In this document: piece after piece, positions 1 to 9,709 of the stretch
Position numbering within the stretch: the first letter of the stretch is position 1
Layout: every line of letters begins with the position of its first letter
Origin: Paludibacter sp.
GTDB lineage: Bacteria; Bacteroidota; Bacteroidia; Bacteroidales; Paludibacteraceae
Direction: 5' to 3'
DNA length: 64,000 nucleotides
Assembly (NCBI GenBank): GCA_024710005.1
Contig: JANJVQ010000020.1
Coordinates: 18,935 to 82,934, forward strand
Notes under the pieces: model-generated
What the model was told of the DNA's origin: nothing
Database searches by the model: none
The model's input: only the letters and a program-made list of their open reading frames with translations
Program-made: the position numbers and the translations under genes

Positions 1-1490
1 ATATCTGTAATCTGATGTTGATTTGCTATTCGTTGCTGTGGAATTTTCGCACCATAAAACCATACCGGCAAATTAGAAATCAGGGTATTTGATTCTCCTA
101 CCGGATTTTCACGGTCATCTACTTCCAGCCAACCCGGCATCAGGGTCAGGATAATATCGCCGGCATAATTTTTATGGACCGAATTTCTGATTTTAGCCAT
201 TTCAGTTCCCGGATGAGCTCCGTTATTCATAAGCTGACTAAATCGGTATGCCGACTGCACGCCCTCAAACTCCAGCATAAAATCAATGGCAATTTCCTTC
301 ATTTGCCTGAAATCAAGCCCTTTATCTTCTATCAGTTTTTTATTCAGATAAATATTTTTACCGTAATAGCCATTAATCCATTTTTCCTGACCGTAAATAG
401 CCATCAGATAAGAGCTTAAAAGCGCCATGGAACGATTTGCATTAAAATAGCCTGCATGGATGTTATGTTCTTTCAGTTCTTCAGGGGCATAAGCATTGGT
501 CTGGTTTCCAAATAGCACAAAAAGTACCTTTTCTGCTCCTATTTTATTTTCAATTTTTTGAATCAGAAACTGCAACTCATCATCTAACCGGAGATACATG
601 TCCTCTTTTTCGAGTGTTTGCAATGAGAGTTTCTTTTCATTGGGCGTGCGTACCGTAAATTGAAGCATCAAAGCATCCGGAAACTTATCCATTCCCAACT
701 CCTGTTCCTGAAAAATCCGTAAGGCTAATTCGGCTACCAGAGAATTAGCCGATGGCGTTTGTTTCAACATGGTGGCAGGACTGTTACTCTTTCTTTTTGA
801 AGTACTTTTATACTCAAATGATTTTGGATTTCGCTCATTAAGCGCTGCTAAATAGGTTGATGGCGGATACAAAGGCTGCCACGCTCTGTCGACATAACGC
901 TGAAAAGCTCCGTTAACATTCATATCCAGGGCCTGCCAGGGCATACCCTCAGCATAATAATCCGTCGAGCTCCATTTCATCAATACATCATCCATCCAAA
1001 CCACGCCATTGGCAGCATGACCACCTAACGCGATGACATCCTCTGCATGTAAACCGATGGCATAGGATTTTGATTTTCGTTGGGTAGCCATCATGAGCTC
1101 GTCAACAATACCCGTCGTTCTGAAATTTCTGGCTGAAAGCTTCAGATGAGATTCTATACCGGAATAGGCCGCATCCTGAAAAATTGATTCGACATTGCCT
1201 GTATTTCGGTTTAATACCTGATTCGACACAACCCCATGATAATAAGGAACCGTACCGGAAGTTAACGTTACAATATCGGTTGCATTTCCCGAAGATGATA
1301 TATTTAAAGTTATATTTGAAAGAGCAACACCCTCACCTGTCAATTTTTTAAAGCCACCAGCGACAAAACGATCCTGCAGTTCCTCAATATGTCTTTGTTG
1401 CAATCCATCCACCATAATGCCCACCACCAAACGCGGCTGTGCCGAGACAAGGAATGGGAGGAGGAGGAGTATTAATATTACCTTATTCAT
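1..1490 (-). CDS. Alkaline-phosphatase-fold exported protein (3' end outside the window)
   Basis: Reading the minus strand from the ATG at 1488-1490 gives an uninterrupted frame of about 496 codons that runs off the window start. The N-terminus is a signal peptide (MNKVILILLLLPFLVSAQ). Then come a VVGIMVDGL segment and SGNATDIVTLTSGTVPYYHG, which matches the nucleophile region of type I phosphodiesterase/nucleotide pyrophosphatase and PafA-like proteins. The product should be periplasmic or surface-bound. The usual metal-binding Asp-His-Gly segment is not obvious: where it is expected the chain reads VLFGNQTNAY. Activity is therefore uncertain, and it may be a degenerate member. The fold assignment is fairly sure; the substrate is unknown. 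Confidence 0.75.
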   Translation of the reverse strand, partial: MNKVILILLLLPFLVSAQPRLVVGIMVDGLQQRHIEELQDRFVAGGFKKLTGEGVALSNITLNISSSGNATDIVTLTSGTVPYYHGVVSNQVLNRNTGNVESIFQDAAYSGIESHLKLSARNFRTTGIVDELMMATQRKSKSYAIGLHAEDVIALGGHAANGVVWMDDVLMKWSSTDYYAEGMPWQALDMNVNGAFQRYVDRAWQPLYPPSTYLAALNERNPKSFEYKSTSKRKSNSPATMLKQTPSANSLVAELALRIFQEQELGMDKFPDALMLQFTVRTPNEKKLSLQTLEKEDMYLRLDDELQFLIQKIENKIGAEKVLFVLFGNQTNAYAPEELKEHNIHAGYFNANRSMALLSSYLMAIYGQEKWINGYYGKNIYLNKKLIEDKGLDFRQMKEIAIDFMLEFEGVQSAYRFSQLMNNGAHPGTEMAKIRNSVHKNYAGDIILTLMPGWLEVDDRENPVGESNTLISNLPVWFYGAKIPQQRIANQHQITD

Positions 1491-1647
1491 TTTACGAAAG
1501 ATTTTTTTTGCGAAAAACGGAAAGCGAAAAGCGAAAAACAGAATACATTTATTATCATAAAGTAAAAATTTTATATACCAATTTAAAATTTATTTTAACG
1601 CTTTTTCTCCATACACTTTTCGCTCTACGTTTTCAGCTTTGCGCTTT
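1491..1647. repeat. Low-complexity inverted intergenic repeat (GCGAAAAGCGG family)
   Basis: The 157 bp between hisB and the phosphatase-like gene hold words such as GCGAAAAACGGAAAGCG near 1511-1542. Reverse-complementary words (CTTTTCGCTC, CGTTTTCAGC, GCGCTTTTTA) occur near 1616-1650, with an AT-rich centre. The same vocabulary recurs at 17762-17875. It could fold as a long imperfect hairpin at the hisB 3' end. No gene was found here. Confidence 0.55.
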
Positions 1648-2787
1648 TTATAGCGTTCCCTTTGTCGAAGGTAATTCATACTGATAAATATCCCGTTTTA
1701 CCGCCATTTTGATGGATTTTGCCAATGCCTTGAAGATTCCTTCAATCTTGTGATGTTCATTTTCTCCTTCTGCTTTGATATTCAAATTCATCCGGGCAGC
1801 ATCACTCAGTGACTTGAAGAAATGCATAACCATTTCCGTTGGCATATCTCCTACGTATTCCCGTTTGAATTGCACATCATACATCAACCAGGGGCGACCA
1901 CCGAAATCCAGTGCTACCGAGCACAGACTTTCATCCATCGGCAGGGTAAAACCATAACGTTCAATGCCCCTTTTGTCGCCGATAGCCTTTGACAGCGCTT
2001 CACCCAGGGCAAGGGCGGTATCTTCAATTGTGTGATGTTCATCTACCTCTAAATCTCCTTTTACATGGATAGTCAGGTCACAACCGGCATGGCGACCGAT
2101 TTGTTCCAGCATGTGGTCGAAGAACTTCAAGCCGGTATTGATATCTGCTTTTCCACTTCCATCTAAGTTGATTTTCACAAAAATATCCGTCTCTTTGGTT
2201 GTACGCTGAACTGTAGCAACCCTTTCTCCAGCAAACAAAAATTCAGTAATGCGATCCCACGAAGTTGTCTGCAAGGCGCAATACTCCTGCAATCCGTTAT
2301 CTTCCAACACCTTATCATCTCCACTTATAAATATTGCCTTACAACCCAGATTCTTTGCTAATTCAACATCAGTAACTCTGTCACCGATAACAAAAGAATG
2401 CTCCAAATCATAAGCATCAGCAAAATACTCTTTCAGCATCCCTGTCCCTGGTTTCCGTGTCGGCAGGTTTTCCTCCGGAAAAGATTTATCAATAAAGATT
2501 TTATCAAAATCAATTCCTTCATTATTGAGTACCTGCATCATCTTTCCCTGCACCGTATCGAAAAGAGCCTGCGGATAACCGGGTGTGCCCAGTCCGTCCT
2601 GATTGGTCACCATTGCCCATTCAAAGTCTAATTTATGCCGGATGAAATACAAGTTACGGATAACACCGGGCAAAAACTCCAGTTGTTCTAAATTGTCAAC
2701 CTGATAGGTAACTGGTGGTTCTATGATAATCGTACCATCTCGATCGATAAACAAGACTTTCTTTTTTTGTTGATTACTTGCAGACAT
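1648..2787 (-). CDS. hisB: Bifunctional histidinol-phosphatase / imidazoleglycerol-phosphate dehydratase
   Basis: This 379-residue protein carries out two histidine biosynthesis steps: dehydration of imidazoleglycerol phosphate and dephosphorylation of histidinol phosphate. The N-terminal half is a HAD-type phosphatase with LFIDRDGT as the nucleophile motif, followed by the conserved [14 protein letters not shown] stretch. The C-terminal half is IGPD, with FFDHML, the metal ligands in [10 protein letters not shown], and a second ENEHHKIEG motif. The reading frame is open 40 codons further upstream, but ATG 2785-2787 directly precedes the conserved [18 protein letters not shown] start. No hisG, hisD or hisC lies beside it within the window, so this gene is detached from a full his operon on this side. 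Confidence 0.95.
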   Translation of the reverse strand: MSASNQQKKKVLFIDRDGTIIIEPPVTYQVDNLEQLEFLPGVIRNLYFIRHKLDFEWAMVTNQDGLGTPGYPQALFDTVQGKMMQVLNNEGIDFDKIFIDKSFPEENLPTRKPGTGMLKEYFADAYDLEHSFVIGDRVTDVELAKNLGCKAIFISGDDKVLEDNGLQEYCALQTTSWDRITEFLFAGERVATVQRTTKETDIFVKINLDGSGKADINTGLKFFDHMLEQIGRHAGCDLTIHVKGDLEVDEHHTIEDTALALGEALSKAIGDKRGIERYGFTLPMDESLCSVALDFGGRPWLMYDVQFKREYVGDMPTEMVMHFFKSLSDAARMNLNIKAEGENEHHKIEGIFKALAKSIKMAVKRDIYQYELPSTKGTL

Positions 2788-2969
2788 GGGCTGAACTTTT
2801 TTCAGAAAATTAAAACGACTACAAAAATAGTTTATTTTTAGCTGATTGAAAAATGTTTGTAACGTAGGCTTAATAGTTTGCTGAAAGCTTTGCCCTAAAC
2901 CATTCACAAATCAAACATTTTTCCTGTTAATTTTCAGTAAACACCTTTATAATTACGAAGAAATAATTT

Positions 2970-2977
2970 TACTTTTG
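2970..2977 (+). promoter_or_regulatory. Bacteroidetes-type -7 element TACTTTTG
   Basis: It matches TAnnTTTG and lies about 100 bp upstream of the ORF6N gene. No clear TTTG is found 19-20 nt upstream, so the call is tentative. Confidence 0.35.
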
Positions 2978-3077
2978 CAATCTATAATTGTTTACACATC
3001 AATGGCTACGGAAGCTGCATTTAAAAGATTCTGACATCTTAGTTTCTAAGCCTAAACCAACATAACTATTTAATTTT

Positions 3078-3647
3078 ATGACTGAAGATTTACAACTCCA
3101 ACCTATTACGATTCAAAACAAAATTTATGAAATAAGGAATCATAAGGTAATGCTGGATTTTGATCTGGCGGAACTTTATGGTGTAGAAACAAAACGGCTG
3201 AAAGAAGCTGTAAGAAGGAATATCACCCGTTTCCCATCTGATTTTATGTTTGAACTTGAAATTATAGAATGGAAAAACTTGAGGACGCAAATTGCGTCCT
3301 CAAGTTGGGGAGGAGTACGATATAAACCTTTTGCATTTACAGAACAAGGCGTGGCAATGCTGGCAAGTGTTTTAAAAAGTGAAACTGCAATACAAGTCAA
3401 TATTGCTATTGTAAGAGCTTTTGTCGCTATTCGTCAATCATTATTTCTACAACCAAACGATAAAACCACAGCATTACAAGCCGAAATGAAAGAGCTCAAA
3501 ACTTATATAGAAGAGGTTTTTGCCGACTACAACGACATTAATGAAGACACCCGCATGCAAATTGAGCTTATTAACCAATCTTTGGCGGAATTGCAGAATG
3601 AAAAGAAACAGTTAACGAAGCCACGGAATAAAGTCGGATTTATTTAA
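3078..3647 (+). CDS. ORF6N-domain protein
   Basis: This 189-residue protein has an N-terminal ORF6N domain, about residues 10-95. Its features are the DLAELYGVETKRLKEAVRRN helix-turn-helix-like part, RFPSDFMFEL, and the FTEQGVAMLASVL motif. A helical C-terminal tail follows. The domain is shared with phage antirepressors and with many stand-alone chromosomal proteins in Bacteroidota, where it is presumed to bind DNA. It stands alone between hisB and a transporter, with no phage genes nearby, so it looks like an isolated accessory gene. Its role in the cell is not known. It starts at ATG 3078 after an AT-rich leader. Confidence 0.85.
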   Translation: MTEDLQLQPITIQNKIYEIRNHKVMLDFDLAELYGVETKRLKEAVRRNITRFPSDFMFELEIIEWKNLRTQIASSSWGGVRYKPFAFTEQGVAMLASVLKSETAIQVNIAIVRAFVAIRQSLFLQPNDKTTALQAEMKELKTYIEEVFADYNDINEDTRMQIELINQSLAELQNEKKQLTKPRNKVGFI

Positions 3648-3663
3648 AACTAAAATTTTGTTC

Positions 3664-3694
3664 TTTGAATAATTGAATATTAATCATACCTTTG
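3664..3694 (+). promoter_or_regulatory. Consensus Bacteroidetes promoter (TTTG-N19-TACCTTTG)
   Basis: TTTG at 3664-3667 and TACCTTTG at 3687-3694 are separated by exactly 19 nt, a full match to the Bacteroidetes housekeeping promoter. It lies about 60 bp upstream of the transporter start at 3756. Confidence 0.8.
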
Positions 3695-3755
3695 CAGCAA
3701 TTTAAAGATTGTGTTTATTTTCAGACAACTACCTCACAAATAATTGTTTACAAAA

Positions 3756-5432
3756 ATGGAATTAGATTGGTTAATTTCTCTGTTTACGGAAGAAGGCATC
3801 GCGCACACGATTTTACTCTATGCATTTGTCATCGCGATGGGTGTAATGATTGGAAAAGTGAAATTTTTCGGCGTTTCGTTGGGAGTTACTTTTGTTTTAT
3901 TTGTCGGCATTCTGGTCGGACATCTTGGCTTTAGCGCCAATCCTGAACTGATGCATTTCATGCGTGAATTCGGACTCATACTTTTTATATATTCTATCGG
4001 ATTGCAGGTAGGACCGGGATTCTTTTCTTCCTTTAAGAAAGGCGGCATGCAACAAAACCTGCTGGCAGCAAGCGTTGTCTTGCTGGGAGTTGGTGTTACC
4101 ATCGCACTTTATTATATTTTTGCCGGTAGAATCCCCATGTCGATGTTTGTCGGGATCCTTTCGGGAGCAGTTACCAATACGCCGGGACTCGGAGCCGCGC
4201 AGGAAGCGCTCAGACAATTGTTTGATGCCGGACAAATTACTGAAATCCCGCAAATTGCCCTGGGTTATGCAGTCGCCTATCCACTTGGTGTAACCGGGAT
4301 TATCTTCTCACTTATCATCATCCGTGTACTGTTCAAAGTGAACATGGAAAAAGAACACGAGAAATTCAAAGAGAACAGCAGTTCTACTGAAGGAACAAAA
4401 ATAATGACATTGCAGATTCACTCCAAAGCTATTCACGGGAAGAATCTGGTACAGATACGTAAGTTAATCGGAAGACAATTTGTAATTTCGAGACTTTTCC
4501 ACGAAGGTGAGTACTCCATCCCGAAAGGCGAAACTGTAATACATAACAATGATATCGTGTTGGTTGTAGCAGCCGAAGAGGATGCCGAGGCTGTAAAGGA
4601 ACTGTTAGGAGATGTCGTTGAATATGACTGGAAAGAATCGGAAGTGAAGATGATTTCACGCAGGATTGTGATTACCCGCGACATCATCAACGGGAAAACA
4701 CTGGGTTCGTTGAGATTAAGAGCGTTGAATGTGAACTGCACGAGGGTAATCCGTTCGGGATTCGATTTGTTTGCCAGCGAAGATCTTGTATTACAGGTGG
4801 GCGACCGCGTTGTGGTGGTTGGTTCTCCTGAATCAATCAAACGAATAGAAGAGGTATTGGGAAATACACTGAACCGCTTGAATGAACCGCACTTAATCAC
4901 GCTTTTTATTGGAATTTTTCTGGGAATTATCTTCGGAAGTATCCCGTTCTTCATCCCGGGTATGCCAATGCCGGTAAAACTGGGTTTGGCTGGTGGTCCA
5001 CTCGTGGTAGCTATTCTGCTGGGACGGTTCGGATTCAAATTAAGGCTCATCACCTATACAACCCAAAGTGCCAACCTCTTACTGCGTGAAATAGGGATTA
5101 CCTTATTCCTTGCCAGCGTGGGTATTGCCTCGGGAGGTAAATTCGTTGAAACGGTTGTGCACGGTGACGGACTCTTATGGGTTGCCTGTGGTGTACTCAT
5201 CACCATGATCCCGTTGTTGATCGTGGGTATCTTTGGCCGAAAAGTGATGAAGATGAACTATTTCACCCTGATGGGTTTACTGGCTGGTAGTACCACCGAC
5301 CCTCCTGCACTTGCCTACGCCAATGCCACCGCCGGAAACGATGCTCCGGCAGTTGCCTACTCAACTGTGTATCCGCTTACCATGTTTTTACGGGTAATTA
5401 TGGCGCAGATACTGATACTGGCGTTTGTGTGA
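3756..5432 (+). CDS. AspT/YidE-YbjL family membrane transporter
   Basis: This 558-residue protein has the layout of the aspartate:alanine exchanger (AAEx) family. Two hydrophobic halves of about five or six membrane segments each flank two cytosolic TrkA-C (RCK_C) domains at about residues 205-280 and 290-370. Each half carries the paired family motif, seen here as [16 protein letters not shown] and [15 protein letters not shown] 3756 is chosen over an in-frame TTG at 3744 because [10 protein letters not shown] is the typical start. The gene has its own consensus promoter and no operon partners. The substrate is not predictable; an amino acid or organic anion exchanger is plausible. Confidence 0.88.
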   Translation: MELDWLISLFTEEGIAHTILLYAFVIAMGVMIGKVKFFGVSLGVTFVLFVGILVGHLGFSANPELMHFMREFGLILFIYSIGLQVGPGFFSSFKKGGMQQNLLAASVVLLGVGVTIALYYIFAGRIPMSMFVGILSGAVTNTPGLGAAQEALRQLFDAGQITEIPQIALGYAVAYPLGVTGIIFSLIIIRVLFKVNMEKEHEKFKENSSSTEGTKIMTLQIHSKAIHGKNLVQIRKLIGRQFVISRLFHEGEYSIPKGETVIHNNDIVLVVAAEEDAEAVKELLGDVVEYDWKESEVKMISRRIVITRDIINGKTLGSLRLRALNVNCTRVIRSGFDLFASEDLVLQVGDRVVVVGSPESIKRIEEVLGNTLNRLNEPHLITLFIGIFLGIIFGSIPFFIPGMPMPVKLGLAGGPLVVAILLGRFGFKLRLITYTTQSANLLLREIGITLFLASVGIASGGKFVETVVHGDGLLWVACGVLITMIPLLIVGIFGRKVMKMNYFTLMGLLAGSTTDPPALAYANATAGNDAPAVAYSTVYPLTMFLRVIMAQILILAFV

Positions 5433-5437
5433 TGTTA

Positions 5438-5545
5438 ATGTCGCCAGTCTCCAGTTACCAGTCGGCATATGCTGATTTCTTGTTCAGAGATATAACTCCT
5501 AAGACTATGATTATAGACTGGTGACCGGAGTCTGGTGTCCGGAGT
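5438..5545. repeat. Low-complexity intergenic repeat (CCGGAGTCTGG family)
   Basis: Between two convergent genes, GCCAGTCTCCAGTTACCAGTC (part of 5447-5465) faces inverted words GACTGGTGACCGGAGTCTGG (5514-5533) and a further GTCCGGAGTC. The two ends can pair across a 45-nt centre. The same words recur at 9652-9709 and 46446-46588. Confidence 0.6.
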
Positions 5546-6280
5546 CTATTTAAGAGACGATTTATTGAAAACACTTGCCGGAATCTTCTGGTCCAGTGTT
5601 ATTTCCTGTATCATCATACGGGTTCCGTCACCACTTTTGAGCATATCTTTGTAGAGCATGGTCATCGGGTACCAGCGTCCCTGCACCCTTTTCACGTCAC
5701 TGAATGTAATCTTTTTCAGCAGCTTACCGCTTTTGGCAAACATCTCGACTTTTAAGGGAATAAACCTTTCCTGATCGACCCACATTTGCTGCGACTGATA
5801 ATTTACATCCGGTTTGATGGCGGTAAGGGTGAGTATCCAGCATTTTCGTCCGTCGATAACTTCTTCGCCGGTCACATTGGCTGCGTATTGTTCCAACAGA
5901 GGTGTATCGTTCATCATGTCCTCGTACGACATATCACTGCCCATGACCGATTGCCGCAACATGTGACCGGAAATCTGGATTACCCGGTCGGTTGAGGGGG
6001 AATAAATCCACAACTGATTCTCGAGTTTAAGCATTTTGGTTCCTTTCTCTCTTGCCGGAGCCAGGTATTCGGTAAATGCCCGTTCGTCGCCTTCGCTCCA
6101 GGATTTGGATTCCATGGTACGGGTTCCCCTCGCGGTGTTTATTTCCATTTTAGCTGTAACAATGCGGGATTTGGCCGACATGTTGGCATCGATTTTATCC
6201 AGCAGGGTTTTGCCGGAGGGGTATGATTGCGCCGACAAGATGAAGGGGAAAAGAAGGAGGAATAATAAAGTTGGTTTCAT
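5546..6280 (-). CDS. LolA-like periplasmic outer-membrane lipoprotein-sorting protein
   Basis: This 244-residue protein has a signal peptide (MKPTLLFLLLFPFILSAQ). The body resembles LolA-fold proteins annotated as outer membrane lipoprotein-sorting protein. Family features seen are TMESKSWSEGDERAFTEY, the LWIYSPSTDRVIQISGHM strand region, MNDTPLLEQYAANVTGEE, and a C-terminal VQGRWYPMTM strand. Members carry lipids or lipidated cargo through the periplasm. It is the last gene of a minus-strand operon with an ABC exporter and an outer-membrane barrel, so it may shuttle a lipid-like substrate between them. ATG 6278-6280 is preferred to the upstream in-frame start because it gives a clean signal peptide. 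Confidence 0.85.
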   Translation of the reverse strand: MKPTLLFLLLFPFILSAQSYPSGKTLLDKIDANMSAKSRIVTAKMEINTARGTRTMESKSWSEGDERAFTEYLAPAREKGTKMLKLENQLWIYSPSTDRVIQISGHMLRQSVMGSDMSYEDMMNDTPLLEQYAANVTGEEVIDGRKCWILTLTAIKPDVNYQSQQMWVDQERFIPLKVEMFAKSGKLLKKITFSDVKRVQGRWYPMTMLYKDMLKSGDGTRMMIQEITLDQKIPASVFNKSSLK

Positions 6281-6400
6281 ACATCCACTAAAGTTAATTG
6301 TTAGTATCAAGTTTTAAATCAAGTTATAGTATATCTGGTACGTCTGGTCTCTCTCACTGAAGTTGCTTGTTGCAATCAATTTCAGTGAGATAGACCTGCA

Positions 6401-7672
6401 CTACGCCTGCAACTCCTTGAACAAATTCGCTGTTTGCCTCTTATATATCCCGATTCCGGCGAGCATCGCCCCGATTACGGTCGACAACACCCCGGGAATG
6501 AACCCGATATAATAAGTCGTTGCATTGATTTGCGCCCTGAAAACCGTTGGCATGATGATCGTCGAATCCTGAATCATGTCGCCGGCATCAATGCCATGTT
6601 CCTGCATCAGGTAAGCAAAAAACAACCCGATGGCTATCCCGATGACCGAACCAAGCAATCCTACCAATACGGCTTCTCCCACCAGTGAACGGTAAGTCTC
6701 GTGCTTGTTCTCACCAATCGCGAGTCGCAATCCGAATTCGCCATACCGGCGTAGCCCGCCCAGCAAACCAGCATTCCACAAGACAATCGACATGGCAAAA
6801 ACAAAAATCAGGATTACGATAAACTGCGCATTTTCGGCGTAGGTTATCATAAAGTCCATACCATTGCTCATGCTCATCGGCATCATCGTCAGCGAGAAGA
6901 CATCCGCTTCATCCGTATTTTCAGCATTGAATTGATCGGCCACTGCATGCGCCCTGTCGTTTTCATACGGAGCATCTTTAAAGAATCCAAGTATCTCTCC
7001 AGCGGCATCTTCCATGTTAAGCGCCATCCTCACATCCTCGATATCTGCATAAATCATCCCTTTATCGAGCATGCTGATGCCAAAATGGAGGGTGCCGCAA
7101 ACCGTGAAATTATACATGGCCATGTCGCCGTACATGGTACTTGAAATCAGGGTTACCGGATCACCAAGTTGCAATTTCATCTTTTTGAATAGCTCATTAG
7201 AAATCAACACTTCGCCGTTCTTCTCAGGGAAACGACCGCTAATCAGCTTCGGCTTTAAATCCATACGGATGATTTCATCTTCTGTCCCCAGCAGGTGAAT
7301 ACCGGCGCCCGCCACATTGCCCTGTGCACGGGTGGTGCCGAGGCTATCAGGCGCATCCAGCAAACCACCGAACATAATCCTGTCCGTCCATTCCATATCC
7401 GGATGAACCGCGTTCAATTGTTCCATAATTTCATCAACACCCGTCATGGCATAATCATTCGGCATTTGCGAAAGATTTTCCTTGTAGGCATTGGTCACCA
7501 CTTTCACGTGTCCGGAAGTAAATCGGGCAGCCGATTCGATGCTGTCATAAAACACGCCGTTCATATACGCCTGCAGGAACACCGTCATCATCACGCCAAT
7601 GGCTACGACGATGATGGGCAGCAGACTACGGCTTTTATCCCGGATTAAACCTTTGAATAAGAATTTTATCAT
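6401..7672 (-). CDS. FtsX/LolC-type ABC transporter permease
   Basis: This 423-residue inner-membrane protein has one N-terminal membrane helix (about residues 12-37), a large periplasmic MacB-like domain, and three C-terminal helices (about 280-400). The C-terminal FtsX domain contains FGLRLAIGENKHETYRSLVGEAV, the cytosolic segment that couples to the ATPase. It is the second permease of the operon and would pair with the protein encoded at 7758-8927 as a LolC/LolE-like heterodimer driven by the ATPase at 8935-9636. Confidence 0.88.
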   Translation of the reverse strand: MIKFLFKGLIRDKSRSLLPIIVVAIGVMMTVFLQAYMNGVFYDSIESAARFTSGHVKVVTNAYKENLSQMPNDYAMTGVDEIMEQLNAVHPDMEWTDRIMFGGLLDAPDSLGTTRAQGNVAGAGIHLLGTEDEIIRMDLKPKLISGRFPEKNGEVLISNELFKKMKLQLGDPVTLISSTMYGDMAMYNFTVCGTLHFGISMLDKGMIYADIEDVRMALNMEDAAGEILGFFKDAPYENDRAHAVADQFNAENTDEADVFSLTMMPMSMSNGMDFMITYAENAQFIVILIFVFAMSIVLWNAGLLGGLRRYGEFGLRLAIGENKHETYRSLVGEAVLVGLLGSVIGIAIGLFFAYLMQEHGIDAGDMIQDSTIIMPTVFRAQINATTYYIGFIPGVLSTVIGAMLAGIGIYKRQTANLFKELQA

Positions 7673-7703
7673 GATGTTTTAATTTAATTGTTCGTTTGGC
7701 GTT

Positions 7704-7733
7704 TGTAGAGACGCGATTAATCGCGTCTCTACA
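7704..7733. repeat. 30-bp perfect palindrome (GTAGAGACGCGATT family)
   Basis: The sequence reads TGTAGAGACGCGATT followed by its exact reverse complement. A 28-bp identical core occurs again at 59621-59648. It sits between two permease genes. TTTTCCG tandem words follow to 7757. Confidence 0.85.
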
Positions 7734-7757
7734 ATTTCCGTTTTCCGTTTTCCGTTA

Positions 7758-8927
7758 TCACAACGCCTTCCCCCGTATCGCTTCTGTCGGGTTCATTTTT
7801 GCAATTTTTTTCGCGGGCAGGTAACTGACTACTGCTGTTACGATGAAAATGAACAGCACCGTACCAATGACCAGCCCCGGAGAGATGACAGCATACATGG
7901 TATCTCCCATCGGGATGCCGAAATCTGCCGCTTCTACTGGAAAAGTAATGCCTCTCTCAACCATAAAATAGAACAGTGGCGCTCCCCAAACAGTACCGAA
8001 TGCCAATGCCAGAATGGCGTAAAGCGAACCTTCCATAGTAAAATGCCGAACCACCTGCTTGCGGGTCATACCCAACGCAATCATGGTTCCGATTTCCTTT
8101 TGCCTGCGGAAAATCGACAAGGTCTGGGTGTCGAAAATGGCCAGCATCGCCAGCAGCAGAAATATCACATAAAACACACTGGTGCCGATTGATTTGGTCT
8201 TGACCATCAGTAAAGTCGCTTCCGTCAGCTTTTCAGTGCTTTTGAAATCCCATCCGGAAACACTAACAACTTCTTTTTCCGGGGATTTAATCAGGATATT
8301 GGCACAGCCTTCGTTGAGGGTCATCGCCTGCAACCGGTCTAATGGCAACCAAAGCGTACCCACATCAATTGCCGGAACCGTTGTTTTAAAAATGCCCACG
8401 ATGCGGATATCGGCAGCTTCAAAAGTACCGTTACTATCGCGCCAGCGCAGAGTCAGCACATCATTCAGTTTGAGTTTGGCCTGGCGAGCCATGTAAGCCC
8501 CCATGACCACCGGAATTTCATCCGTCACTTTATTCAGCGAGTCAGTCGGTATCTCCAGCAGTTGCTGGTTCGGCTGAATGCCTTTCAGCAACACACCCTG
8601 CATGCGTCCGTCGGGATAAATTGTTCCCTGCGTGATCAGAATCGGCTCTATCAAGTGATTCTTGATATCAGTCGCGAAGACTTCAGGAATCTGCACTGTA
8701 CTGGAATCAAGGGTAAAAGGATCGTGCGGATCATATTTTTCCTGCCAGTACTGACCGTCGGCTATTTCCCAGCGAACAGCATCTTCTGTAGCCTGCTTGC
8801 TCCATCCCTGCAGGATTCCCTGCATGATGATGATCATCACAAAGGAAATGGAAAGCACGAAAACATTCAGCCAGGTTTTCAGTCCATTACCGATGAGACT
8901 TCTGAAAGCGGTTTTAATCAGCTTCAT
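7758..8927 (-). CDS. FtsX/LolC-type ABC transporter permease
   Basis: This 389-residue inner-membrane protein has an N-terminal helix, a periplasmic MacB_PCD-like domain and a C-terminal FtsX three-helix domain. The coupling segment RRQKEIGTMIALGMTRKQVV is clear, and so is the end motif YLPAKKIAKMNPTEAIRGKAL, which is typical of FtsX permeases. ATG 8925-8927 is chosen because it lies 7 nt after the ATPase stop and gives the usual MKLIKTAFRSL start. The alternative at 8954 would overlap the ATPase gene. Confidence 0.9.
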   Translation of the reverse strand: MKLIKTAFRSLIGNGLKTWLNVFVLSISFVMIIIMQGILQGWSKQATEDAVRWEIADGQYWQEKYDPHDPFTLDSSTVQIPEVFATDIKNHLIEPILITQGTIYPDGRMQGVLLKGIQPNQQLLEIPTDSLNKVTDEIPVVMGAYMARQAKLKLNDVLTLRWRDSNGTFEAADIRIVGIFKTTVPAIDVGTLWLPLDRLQAMTLNEGCANILIKSPEKEVVSVSGWDFKSTEKLTEATLLMVKTKSIGTSVFYVIFLLLAMLAIFDTQTLSIFRRQKEIGTMIALGMTRKQVVRHFTMEGSLYAILALAFGTVWGAPLFYFMVERGITFPVEAADFGIPMGDTMYAVISPGLVIGTVLFIFIVTAVVSYLPAKKIAKMNPTEAIRGKAL

Positions 8928-8934
8928 AAGGCAT

Positions 8935-9636
8935 TTATTTTGAAGGTTCTGCAATCAGTTCGTCAGCTACTACTTTCCCATCTTCCAGCCTGATGATGCG
9001 TTTGAGATAGGAGATTACTTTTTCATCGTGGGTCGCGAACACGAAGCTGGTCTTCAATTCTTCATTGAGTTTCAGCATGGTTTGCAGGATGTTATGCGAA
9101 TTCTTCGAATCTAAGTTGGCGGTGGGCTCATCGGCCAACACCAAACTCGGGCGTTTCACCATGGCACGGGCAATAGCTACGCGCTGACATTCACCTCCCG
9201 AGAGCTGTGCCGGCCGGGATTTTACTTTGTCCGTCAACCCCACCCATTTCAGGGTTTCCATTACCCTTTCTTTGCGTTCTTCCGCGGTCATGTTTAGTAA
9301 CAATAGTGGGAATTCCACATTTTCGAATACGGTATAAACCGGCAAGAGGTTATAACTCTGGAAGATAAAACCAAGTTCTTCTTTGCGAAGCTTGGCTGCC
9401 TCTTTGGGGGTTAGTTTACCAACTGAGCGTTGCAGCACCACCACCTCACCGTCCGATGGCACATCCAATGAGCCGATGATATTCAGCAGGGTGGTTTTAC
9501 CCGAACCGCTCGGTCCGACCAATCCGGCAAATTCACCTTCAGCAAATTGCAAACTGACATCCTTCAGGGCGGTGAAAAACCCTGTTCCAACGGGAAAATT
9601 CTTTGTCAGATTTTTTACATCAACGATTGTTTTCAT
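8935..9636 (-). CDS. LolD/MacB-type ABC transporter ATPase
   Basis: This 233-residue protein hydrolyses ATP to drive the two downstream permeases. It has a Walker A motif (GPSGSGKTT), a Q-loop (IFQSYNLLPVY), an ABC signature (LSGGECQRVAIARA), a Walker B motif (LVLADEPTANLD) and an H-loop (FATHDEKV). Length and motifs fit the LolD/MacB/FtsE group, which uses FtsX-type partners to move lipoproteins or hydrophobic molecules out of the inner membrane rather than import solutes. Confidence 0.93.
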   Translation of the reverse strand: MKTIVDVKNLTKNFPVGTGFFTALKDVSLQFAEGEFAGLVGPSGSGKTTLLNIIGSLDVPSDGEVVVLQRSVGKLTPKEAAKLRKEELGFIFQSYNLLPVYTVFENVEFPLLLLNMTAEERKERVMETLKWVGLTDKVKSRPAQLSGGECQRVAIARAMVKRPSLVLADEPTANLDSKNSHNILQTMLKLNEELKTSFVFATHDEKVISYLKRIIRLEDGKVVADELIAEPSK

Positions 9637-9651
9637 GTTTTAATTTTTTTT

Positions 9652-9709
9652 GTCGCCAGTCACCAGTCACCAGTCGCCGGTCTGGTGTCCGGTGTCCGGT
9701 GTCCGGCGT
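9652..9709. repeat. Low-complexity intergenic repeat (CCAGTCACCAG / GTCCGGTGTCC)
   Basis: Three near copies of CCAGTC(A/G)C are followed by three of TGTCCGG between the ATPase gene and the outer-membrane barrel gene of the same operon. Same family as 5438-5545 and 46446-46588. Confidence 0.6.
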
